A stretch of DNA of 64,000 nucleotides, taken from Prinsepia uniflora (Eukaryota; Streptophyta; Magnoliopsida; Rosales; Rosaceae). Positions 30,373-40,206 of this stretch are shown here, piece after piece; positions within the stretch are counted from its first letter, which is position 1; each line of letters starts with the position of its first letter. The notes under the pieces were generated by a model, which saw nothing but the letters and a program-made list of their open reading frames with translations, made no database searches and was not told the DNA's origin. The position numbers were made by a program, and so were the translations under genes. The DNA lies in contig CM064870.1 of NCBI GenBank assembly GCA_032719365.1, forward strand, positions 28,537,066 to 28,601,065, given 5' to 3'.

Positions 30373-32892
30373 GGGAGCTACATATTTTTCGAAGATTGAT
30401 CTTCGTTCTGGTTACCATCAGCTGCGGATTTGAGAAGAGGATATTCCGAAAACAGCCTTCCGGACTCGGTATGGTCATTATGAGTTCCTTGTAATGCCCT
30501 TTGGGTTAACCAATGCTCCGGCAGCATTTATGGACTTGATGAACCGAGTATTCCAGAAATATCTTGATCAGTTTGTCATTGTGTTTATTGATGATATTTT
30601 AGTGTATTCAAAGACTGCGAAGGCGCACGAGAAGCACCTGAGACTTGTGCTTGGAACTCTGAGGGAGAATCAACTTTTTGCTAAACTGAGTAAATGCCAA
30701 TTTTGGCTGACGAGTGTGGGATTTCTAGGGCATGTGATTTCTGCGGAAGGAATTTGTGTTGACCCCCAGAAAATTGAAGCAGTGGCAAATTGGGAACAAC
30801 CTACAACAGTAACCGAAGTGAGAAGCTTTTTGGGTTTGGCCGGTTACTACAGACGTTTTGTGGAAGGATTCTCTACGATTGCTGCTCCTTTGACTCGTTT
30901 GACCAGGAAGGGAGTTAAGTTCATTTGGGATGAGATTTGTGAGCAGAGTTTTCAGGAATTGAAGGACCGATTGACATCCGCTCCAGTATTGGCCCTTATA
31001 GATGACAGTGGAGAATTTGAAGTCTATACTGATGCATCCTTACACGGTTTAGGGTGTGTGCTGATGCAGCATGGAAAAGTGATTGCTTATGCCTCGCGAC
31101 AATTAAAACCGCATGAGCGCAACTATCCTACCCATGATTTAGAACTGGCTGCAGTAGTGCATGCGCTGAAGATCTGGAGACATTATCTATATGGTGATTA
31201 CCTGCCGATTGTTTACAGATCATAAAAGTTTGAAATACTTTTTCACCCAGAAGGAGCTGAATGTGAGGCAGAGAAGATGGATGGAATTGCTTAAGGACTA
31301 TGATTGCACGATTGAATACCATCCTGGAAAGGAAAACGTAGTGGCTGATGCATTGAGTCGGAAATCAGCACATTCAGTAGCCCATTTACGGACGATACAC
31401 TTGCCTCTATTAGTTGAACTGCGTAAGACTGGTGTTGCGTTGGGACTTGATAGTCAAGATGGTTTGGTAGCAAGTTTCCAGGTGCGACCAACACTTATTG
31501 ATCAGATCATTAATGCTCAATTTCAAGACGCGACTTTATATATCCTTCGAATTGAAGTAGAAGAAGGAGAACGGCAGAATTATGTAGTGAATGAGGACGG
31601 AGCCTTAACCACGGAAAGGAGATTATGTGTACCTGCAGATGAAGCCTTGAAAAAGGAGATTCTGGCTGAAGCTCATTGTTCTGCATATGCTATGCATCCA
31701 GGAGGAACAAAAATGTACCGTACGCTCCGAGAACATTACTGGTGGCCTGGCATGAAACGAGGAATTGCTGAGTATGTGAGTAAATGTTTGATATATCAGA
31801 AAGTAAAGGCTGAAAGACAGAGACCCTACGGAGCACTGCAACCGCTTCCTATCCCAGAGTGGAAATGGGATCATATAACCATGGATTGTGTTTAAACTTC
31901 CGAGGACGCCCAGAGGCCATGATGGAGTTTGGGTGATTGTAGACAGACTTACCAAGTCAGCACATTTCTTACCTGTGAAGGAAGACTTTCAGATGACCCA
32001 GTATGCTAACTTGTTCATTAATGAGATCATTCGGTTACATGGCACACCTGCCTCCATTGTCTCAGATCGAGATCCGCGATTCACATCTAGATTCTGGCAA
32101 GGTCTACAGGAAGCTTTTGGAACAAGATTGCATTTTAGTACGGCATTCCACCCTCAGACAGACGGACAGTCCGAACGGACCATCCAGACCTTGGAAGATA
32201 TGATGAGAGCCTGTGTTCTGCAATTCCAGGGTACTTGGGAGCCACACTTGCCATTAATGGAATTTGCCTATAATAAAAGTTATCAAGCAAGTATTGGAAT
32301 GGCACCTTATGAAGCCCTATATGGACGCCAGTGCCGAACCCCTTTGTGTTGGACAGAAGTAGGCGAAAGAAAATTGTCTAAGTCCGAATTGATTGATCTG
32401 ACAACGGAGAAAGTTAAGCTCATCCGAGATAGACTCAAGGCAGCCCAAGACAGACAGAAGAGCTATGTAGATCGGCGAATCAGAGATCTTGAATTTGCAG
32501 TAGGAGATTGGGTTTTCCTGAAGTTATCCCCGTGGAAAGGCATAGTACGATTTGGCAGACGTGGGAAATTAAGCCCCCGTTTCATCGGACCTTATGAGAT
32601 TATCGAGCGGATTGGCCGAGTTGCTTACCGACTAGCATTACCATCGGAGCTTTCCAGAGTTCACAATGTCTTCCATGTGTCAATGCTGCGGAAATATGGG
32701 TATGATGAGTCCCACGTATTAGAAGAGCAACCTATTGAGCTCAGAGAAGACCTAAGCTTTGAGGAACAACCGATGCAGATCTTGGATCGAAAGGATAAGG
32801 TACTCCGCCGAAAGACAATTCCCCTAGTGAAAGTGCCTTGGAGGAATTAGAATGTAGAAGAAGCTACGTGGGAACCGAAAGCTTAGATGCGA
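30373..32892 (+). pseudogene. Reverse transcriptase-integrase part of chromovirus C, frameshifted
   Basis: Coding resumes inside reverse transcriptase (GATYFSKIDLRSGYHQL) and continues through MPFGLTNAPAAFMDL and FIDDILVYS. A stop interrupts the early part near 30434. RNase H (YTDASLHGLG) runs to a frameshift near 31195. Integrase follows (HPGGTKMYRTL; the second zinc cysteine is replaced, CLIY for CLTC) to another frameshift near 31893. The catalytic core, the DGQSER region and the GPYEII module then run to an in-frame TAG at 32848-32850. The chromodomain part (NVEEATWEPKA) has further stops before the B insertion at 32893. About 0.4 kb between protease and this start is missing. Confidence 0.92.
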
Positions 32893-35595
32893 TGACAGGA
32901 CCCGCCCCGATCCCACAGGGACCACAAGGGGACGTGCCCTGCTCCCGTCTGACACCCAATAATTCATACCAATTTTAACCTCAAAACATCAAATGCATAA
33001 ATAACCAAATTAAAGTTATACATCAAATCCGAATTAAACAGATGTCAGACAAGGGATGAAATCCAAAATTACAAGATGCGAGCACGACTCTAAAGTAAAC
33101 CTGCAGGTACACCACCCAACAGGGGTTCAGGTACGCAGAAGTAGATCTATGCCTCAGCCTCAGGTTCCTCCTCTACCTAAGTATCACGACCTGGAGGGGT
33201 TACCAAAAAACATTAAGGGTGAGTGGACCGAAACTCAAGTTTATAAAATCATTTGATAAGTAAAACATATAATTTACCCCTCCGTTTTCCAAACATGCAT
33301 GCAATCGTATTTAAAACCATCAATCATATAATATGAACCATAGGGCATATAATAAAACCATAAGTATAATTTTAGTTGCTGCACTATACATTCCAATCCC
33401 GACATCCCTAATGTCTGACGTCCCTGACGTCAATAAGGTCACAATCACAAGGCTACGCGTGCCACTCGGGTCTCAATTTCCGAGTTCAATCCCCGAACCC
33501 CGTTCGGGTACAGCATCCCCGATGCTTAGCGTCATAGACGTTGGACGTTCTAGACGTCCGTGACCTCTCCGGGGTACCTCATCCGGAGGAGACAGTATCA
33601 TATGGATGAATCTATACAGTGCAGTACCAAATACATTTTATTGATATTCACATGCAAGGCATATATATACCTAGATAAAATCCGAATCAATCATTAAGTT
33701 TCATCAAACGGGTCTCAAGCCCAAATACCGTGAAACGTGCCATAACCATATTTTCCATATCATTAAAACCATCATTGTTTTTAGCATGTGAATAAGTATA
33801 ATAAACCAGAAAACATTTATGCACGCAAGGGTTTAAGAAAATGGCCCACTCACAGTACAGTCTTGCTGAAAACCGAACGTATACCCTCGTTCTGGTACGA
33901 TTATACAATCCCTGTCATATCCAAAGCATATGCAAAGGTCAAAACAAACCCCTAACATTCAACCATGAAACCCTAGACCGAAACCGGTCCGGAAAAGCCG
34001 CCCGAATGCGCTTTCCAAGGCAATAATTCTCATTTTGACCAACTTAATGATCTCCGATCGACCCGAAACCACCGCCATTGGATCCGGATCGTCGAAACCT
34101 AAAGAATGGTGGTGATCCCACCAAAATCACTGTTCACACGCGCCCCCACGCGCCTGGTCAACCCTCTGGTCAACCGTGCTACAGTACTGCTGACGTCATC
34201 ATGACGTCATCACTGACAGTGTCAGAGGACACGTGTCAGCAGTCCATTGGTCCCTGGTCTGACTGATTTCTGACATGATGATGTCATCATGATGTCACTG
34301 CTGACGTCAGCATGATGACGTCATCAGATACAGTAACCGGGTCTGAGAACCGGGTCACCGCAGACCCACGGTTCGACCCGATCTGTTCTCATCAACCCGA
34401 CCACCATTTCTGATGGGATTTGTTCCTATGGACTCGTCTCAACCTCCTCAACGGTTCTGTGCAATTAGAACTGGATTTTAGGTCGAAGAGATTACCTGAA
34501 AATCGACTGGAAGGTTGGCTGCCGGTTCTGGTTATCTTCTCCAGCGAGTCGACGACTTTCCAGTCACGGTCCTAGGTTCAAACTGGTCGTCAAGGTCCCC
34601 TGAATGTGTCCTAACAATAACCAAACAATGTCAACGTCAAAAACAGACGTTTCGAAGCAGGGAAGGAAAACGGGCATTCACGGGTTTACCGTCCTATCAC
34701 CGCCGTGTCGCCGTCGTACACCGTCCAGATCAGTTCCTCGTCGTCCTGTCGTCACGGTGAACCCAACCGTACGTTGGTTCGAGTCCCAGAGTGAAGGTTT
34801 GGATGGTTTGGTGACTTGGGCTGTTCGGGTTTCCTTCTTGGGTCTGGGAGGATTCCCGGCCGTGCAGGGTGGCTGTGGGGTGGTGGCCGGCGTCTGAGGG
34901 TGGCAGTTGGCCGCCTGGTGTTGCCGTGAGTGTGAGGTTGAGAGGTGAGGTGCTGGAGTGTTTGTTCGAAGGGGTAGCCGTGCTCACGGTTTGAGAGAAT
35001 GAAATGTGAGAGTGAAAAATCTGAGAATTTTAAAACAGATGGCTGGATGGAATGAAAGGCTGAGATTCAATCTCAGCATAGGATCAATGGTGAGGATTTA
35101 AGGAAAATAAAACAATAAACTAACCTATTGGCCAACACAGATCCTTAATTTGGGGAATGTAGGGGATGAGTGACACTTGTCACTCATCCAAGGGTCCAGA
35201 TTGATTTGATTAAAGTAATCAGATCCCATTATTATAATATTAATTTAATCCGGTTATCAGTTGGTTCGGGTAAATGCGAAAAACTTCCGTGACCATGACT
35301 TTCTCGTACGAAGTCCGATTTCGGCGTGCCGCCTGTCTACGGACTCAGGACGTCGAGACCTACCCAACGGTCCTTGAGTCAAGTGAAAATTAGTTTCCAA
35401 GAGAAAAGTCAACATTTTCACCCTAACCTGTCTATGAACTCGTGACGTCCCGAACTACGTCACGGTCATAGGTCAAAGTCCATTTAATTTATAAATCAAA
35501 AAGTTAACAATTGGCCATACCCAACGCAAGGGTAAAAGCATCAATTCACACATTAACTTTCAATATTAAAATCCTCGAATTCCTGGGGTGTTACA
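32893..35595 (-). repeat. 3' LTR of element B
   Basis: 2703 bp with TG...CA ends. Compared with its partner (40207-43007) it lacks about 76 bp near 35427, joined at a short ACC microhomology and removing half of one conserved U3 block. It also lacks about 24 bp in the TGACGTCA array near 34190-34210. It contains TGACGTCA at 34191, 34202, 34302 and 34316. Confidence 0.92.
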
Positions 35596-35707
35596 ACCTT
35601 CCCCCCTTAAGAAATTTCGTCTCGAAATTTCAAAGAAACAAGTAAGGAAATTGTTCTCGCATCTGAGCCTCAGGCTCCCATGTGGCTTCTTCCACATTCT
35701 GGTTTCT

Positions 35708-38700
35708 CTAGAGAATCTTCACGAGAGGAATCGTCTTCCGTCGTAGTACCTTGTCCTTCCGATCCAAGATCTGTACTGGTTGTTCTTCGGAGCTCAAATC
35801 CTCCCGTAGTTCGACATGTTGTTCCCCAAGTACATGCGAAGCATCATGTACGTACTTCCGCAGCATCGATATGTGGAAAACATCGTGAACTCTAGAAAGT
35901 TCTGGAGGTAGCGCCAATCTGTAAGCAACCTTGCCAATCCTCTCCACGATCTCATACGGTCCAATAAAACGCGGACTCAGTTTCCCCCGTCGGCCAAAAC
36001 GGATAATCCCTTTCCACGGAGATAACTTCAGGAAGACAAAATCTCCCACCTCAAATTCCAAGTCTCGAATCCGTCGATCAGCATAACTCTTTTGGCAATC
36101 CTGTGCCGTCTTCAATCTCTCCTTGATAACTCGAACAGTTTCCAGGGTTAAGTCCATCAATTCCGGTCCTACAGCCGCTCGCTCTCCTATCTCCGTCCAG
36201 CAGATAGGTGTCCTGCACTGTCGACCATACAGTGCCTCATAGGGTGCCATTTTGATACTTGCCTGATAGTTGTTGTTGTAAGCAAATTCCATCAATGGTA
36301 AATGAGTATCCCAAGAGTCCTGAAACTGTAGTACACAAGACCTCATCATGTCCTCCAGGGTCTGAATAGTTCTTTCAGACTGTCCATCGGTCTGAGGATG
36401 GAAAGCAGTACTGAAACGTAGGGTTGTTCCCAGAGTAGCTTGCAAACTCCACCAGAACCTGGAAGTGAAACGCGGATCACGATCAGACACGATCGATTCC
36501 GGCATACCATGCAATCGTATGATTTCCTTCACAAACAACTGAGCCAGTCGATTAGGTTTATAAGTTTCCTGAACGGGCAGAAAATGGGCTGACTTGGTTA
36601 ACCGGTCCACGATCACCCATACTCCGTCAACTCCACTCTGAGTCCTCGGTAACTTAAAGACGAAGTCCATGGTGATGTGATCCCACTTCCACTCGGGAAT
36701 CGGAAGTGGCTGCATAGCCCCATACGGTCTCTGCCGTTCCGCCTTAACCTGCTGACATGTTAAGCATTTGCTCACGAACTCAGCAATATCCTTCTTCATT
36801 CCTGGCCACCAATAATGGTTCCGGAGGGTACGGTACATCTTTGTACCCCCTGGATGCATAGCATAGGCCGAACTATGGGCCTCCTCAAGAATCTCGGCCC
36901 GTAACTCTGCCACTGCAGGTACACACAAACGACCCAACTTCACCAGTGCTCCATCGTCCCGGATGGTAAAATCCTGTCTCCCATCCGCATCGACCTCAAT
37001 TCTGTAAATACAGAGTATCGGATCCTGAAGTTGTGCTTCGATGATCCGATCGATCAGTACTGGTCGTACATGGAAGCTGGCCAACAAAGCTCCATGCCTA
37101 TCCGTACCCAAAATAACTCCCGCCTTCCGGAGTTCCACCAGCAAAGGAAGGTACACCATCCCCAGGTGTGCAATAGATCCCGCTGACTTCCTGCTGAGTG
37201 CATCTGCCACCACATTGGCCTTACCCGGATGGTACTCGATCATACAGTCATAATCCTTCAGCAGCTCCAACCATCTCCGTTGTCTCATGTTAAGCTCCTT
37301 CTGAGTGAATAGGTATTTAAGACTCTGGTGGTCGGTGTATATCCGACACGTTGCGCCGAATAGATAATGTCTCCAGATCTTTAGAGCATGAACCACCGTT
37401 GCCAACTCCAAATCATGGGTAGGGTAGTTTAACTCATGAGTCTTCAGCTGCCGGGATGCATAGGCGATAACCTTGCCAGTTTGCATCAACACGCAGCCCA
37501 GACCCTGCAGCGATGCATCACTGAAGACCACAAACTCTCCACTGTCATCCGGAAATGCAAGGACAGGTGCAGTGGTCAATCGATCTTTCAACTCTTGAAA
37601 GCTCCGATCGCACTGCTCGTCCCAGATAAACTTCACTCCCTTCCGAGTCAAACGAGTCAATGGTGCAGTAATTTTGGAGAAACCCTCCACGAATCTCCGG
37701 TAGTAACCTGCTAACCCGACGAAACTCCGCACCTCGGTCACCGTTGTCGGTCTAGCCCAGTTGGTCACCGCTTCTGTTTTCTGGGGATCCACGCAAATCC
37801 CATCCGTCGATATCACGTGTCCCAGAAAACCAATACTGCTCAGCCAAAACTGACACTTGCTCAGCTTGGCGTACAACTGTTCTTGTCTCAGTCTCTCCAA
37901 GACCAACCGTAGATGTTCCTCATGTGCGCGGGCACTCCTCGAGTACACCAAAATATCATCAATGAACACAATCACGAACTTATCCAGGTAGGGTCGGAAG
38001 ACCCGGTTCATCAGATCCATGAATGCTGCTGGAGCATTCGTCAAACCAAATGGCATAACAAGGAACTCGTAGTGTCCGTAACGGGTTCGAAAAGCAGTTT
38101 TTGGAATATCCTCCTCCGAAATCCTCAGTTGGTGATACCCAGACCGCAAATCAATTTTCGAGAAGCACTGAGCTCCCCGCAGCTGGTCAAAAAGGTCATC
38201 GATCCTGGGTAGAGGATACTGGTTCCTCAGTGTCACCTTGTTGAGTTGTCGATAGTCAATACATAAATGGAGACTTCCCTCCTTCTTCTTTACGAACAAC
38301 ACCGGTGCTCCCCACGGTGAAGTACTCGGTCGGACATATCCCAAATCCACCAACTCCTGCAATTGAGCCTTGAGTTCTCGTAACTCAGCCGGCGCCATCC
38401 GGTATGGTGCCTGGGATATGGGTCGGGTACCAGGGAGTAGTTCAATTGTAAATTCGATCTCCCGCGATGGTGGCAATCCAGGTAAGTCTTCCGGGAATAC
38501 ATCCGGAAACTCACATACCACCGGTATCTCGTCGATACCCGGAGTATCAACCTGTTCCGACACGACATGCGCCAGATAAGCCTGGCATCCCTTCCATAGA
38601 AGTTTGGTAGCAGTGAGTGACGAAATCACTTCATGAGGCGAACCGTCACGTTCCCCCTGAAAGATAACTTCCGGCAAACCCGGGCTCCGCAGAATCACTT

Positions 38701-40081
38701 GCTTGCTACAGCAGTCGATGAGCGATCCGTGCTCCGACAGCCAATCCATCCCTAGGATTATATCGAAGTCGTGGATATCCAGAATAATTAAGTCTGCTGG
38801 TAAATCCACATCCTCAATTCTTACCGGGCACCTCCGAATCACCTGATTCACAAGGTACACGATGCCCATCGGGGTGCCAACACCCATTTCGTAATCTAAG
38901 GCTGATACCACACAATCAAGCATACCAGCACAACTCTTCGAAATAAAAGAATGCGTAGCCCCCGCATCCATCCATACACGTACAAGAAGGTTTAAGATAT
39001 GTAGTGTACTTGTGACCACGCCTGGGGCAGTCCTCGCCTGCTGCTGGGTCATTGCAAACACTTGGGCTCTCGGCCCTTCGTTCCGTCCGCGCCCGCGCGC
39101 GCCACGCCCAGCACCACGGTCACCTCTCTGACCGCGACCTCCATTAGTGTGGGAAGCCGTGCTCTGCACCACACTAGAGCCCCCAGCGTCGTTGTTCTTG
39201 GACAACTGCGGGCAATCATAGGCATAGTGGCCCTCCTCTCCGCAAGCAAAACAGGTTACAGACCTCGGCCAGCTCGAATGCCCACCAGAAGCACCGCTCC
39301 CAGATGAACGCTGCCCAGAGTTATATCCAGATCCTCTGCCCTGAGAGCCTCCACGTCGACCTGACCAGCCACGACCCTTGAAGGATGAGTGTGCTCCCCT
39401 GTAGCCCCCTCCCTTGTTGTTCTTCTGGCCAGATGGCCCATGATGTGGGCGATCCTGACGTCGTCCCTCGCCCGAAGGCTGTCGTGTCTGGTGTGCCGCC
39501 AGACTGGCCTCGACACGCACCGCAGCGTCGACCATATCTCTCAGTGAAGTATGAGTAGCAGCAGTCACACTTGCCCGGGTATCCCCTCGGAGTCCAAGCT
39601 CGAACCTTTGGCATTTGTCCTCCTCCGTGCTCACGAATGATGCAGCGAACCGGGACAGTTTCCCGAAAGTTTGCTCGTAGTCCGCAACGGACATATCCCC
39701 CTGCTCTAGCCGCAGGAACTCAGTCTCCCGTGCCGCGCGGAACGACCGCGGGTAGTACTGGTCCAGAAATCGGGAACGAAAAACTTCCCAAGTAGTGGTA
39801 TGGACCGACCATCCAGACATTTCAAGTCCGTGCCACCACTGGTAGGCTCCTCCTTCCAGTAAGAAGGCCGCCAAGGTCACTCGTTCGCCCGGAGGGCAGT
39901 GCATCACCGAGAAGATCCTCTCCCACTTGGTGATCCAATCATGAGCATCCTCGGGGTTTGCTCCCCCGCAGAAAGGAGTGGCTCCCAAATGTTGAGCCCT
40001 TTCAATGCTCGCGCAGTCCATCTCCCTTTCCAGATCCTCGTCAGTTCGTGTATGAGGAATTCTCCTAGGAGGCATAACCAA
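35708..40081 (-). CDS. gag-pol polyprotein of chromovirus B (1457 aa), C-terminally truncated
   Basis: The domain order is the same as in element A: gag core, CCHC knuckle (CFACGEEGHYAYDC), protease with MDAGATHSF, reverse transcriptase with FIDD, RNase H, integrase and GPYEIV module. The frame opens two codons earlier (MVMPPRR); the conserved start is 40075. It ends at a TAG (35708-35710) where A has TGG, removing the last 28 residues, which are the distal half of the chromodomain. The lost residues are still readable downstream (RNQ...EEATWEPEAQM). The causal change is C to T at 35709 on the plus strand, in a CAG context. All catalytic motifs upstream are kept. Confidence 0.93.
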   Translation of the reverse strand: MVMPPRRIPHTRTDEDLEREMDCASIERAQHLGATPFCGGANPEDAHDWITKWERIFSVMHCPPGERVTLAAFLLEGGAYQWWHGLEMSGWSVHTTTWEVFRSRFLDQYYPRSFRAARETEFLRLEQGDMSVADYEQTFGKLSRFAASFVSTEEDKCQRFELGLRGDTRASVTAATHTSLRDMVDAAVRVEASLAAHQTRQPSGEGRRQDRPHHGPSGQKNNKGGGYRGAHSSFKGRGWSGRRGGSQGRGSGYNSGQRSSGSGASGGHSSWPRSVTCFACGEEGHYAYDCPQLSKNNDAGGSSVVQSTASHTNGGRGQRGDRGAGRGARGRGRNEGPRAQVFAMTQQQARTAPGVVTSTLHILNLLVRVWMDAGATHSFISKSCAGMLDCVVSALDYEMGVGTPMGIVYLVNQVIRRCPVRIEDVDLPADLIILDIHDFDIILGMDWLSEHGSLIDCCSKQVILRSPGLPEVIFQGERDGSPHEVISSLTATKLLWKGCQAYLAHVVSEQVDTPGIDEIPVVCEFPDVFPEDLPGLPPSREIEFTIELLPGTRPISQAPYRMAPAELRELKAQLQELVDLGYVRPSTSPWGAPVLFVKKKEGSLHLCIDYRQLNKVTLRNQYPLPRIDDLFDQLRGAQCFSKIDLRSGYHQLRISEEDIPKTAFRTRYGHYEFLVMPFGLTNAPAAFMDLMNRVFRPYLDKFVIVFIDDILVYSRSARAHEEHLRLVLERLRQEQLYAKLSKCQFWLSSIGFLGHVISTDGICVDPQKTEAVTNWARPTTVTEVRSFVGLAGYYRRFVEGFSKITAPLTRLTRKGVKFIWDEQCDRSFQELKDRLTTAPVLAFPDDSGEFVVFSDASLQGLGCVLMQTGKVIAYASRQLKTHELNYPTHDLELATVVHALKIWRHYLFGATCRIYTDHQSLKYLFTQKELNMRQRRWLELLKDYDCMIEYHPGKANVVADALSRKSAGSIAHLGMVYLPLLVELRKAGVILGTDRHGALLASFHVRPVLIDRIIEAQLQDPILCIYRIEVDADGRQDFTIRDDGALVKLGRLCVPAVAELRAEILEEAHSSAYAMHPGGTKMYRTLRNHYWWPGMKKDIAEFVSKCLTCQQVKAERQRPYGAMQPLPIPEWKWDHITMDFVFKLPRTQSGVDGVWVIVDRLTKSAHFLPVQETYKPNRLAQLFVKEIIRLHGMPESIVSDRDPRFTSRFWWSLQATLGTTLRFSTAFHPQTDGQSERTIQTLEDMMRSCVLQFQDSWDTHLPLMEFAYNNNYQASIKMAPYEALYGRQCRTPICWTEIGERAAVGPELMDLTLETVRVIKERLKTAQDCQKSYADRRIRDLEFEVGDFVFLKLSPWKGIIRFGRRGKLSPRFIGPYEIVERIGKVAYRLALPPELSRVHDVFHISMLRKYVHDASHVLGEQHVELREDLSSEEQPVQILDRKDKVLRRKTIPLVKIL

Positions 40082-40191
40082 CTGTCAAGAGGCATAGATC
40101 AGATAACAATATTCTTAAAAGTCGAAAAGTAACTAGTACTAATCGCTAGTCTAGCATGCTGACCAAAACCTAGTACTGACCACAACCTAGT

Positions 40192-40203
40192 GCTCTGATA
40201 CCA
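40192..40203 (-). promoter_or_regulatory. Primer-binding site of element B, tRNA-Met type
   Basis: TGGTATCAGAGC on the minus strand lies three bases inside the 5' LTR that ends at 40207. Confidence 0.9.
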
Positions 40204-40206
40204 AGC

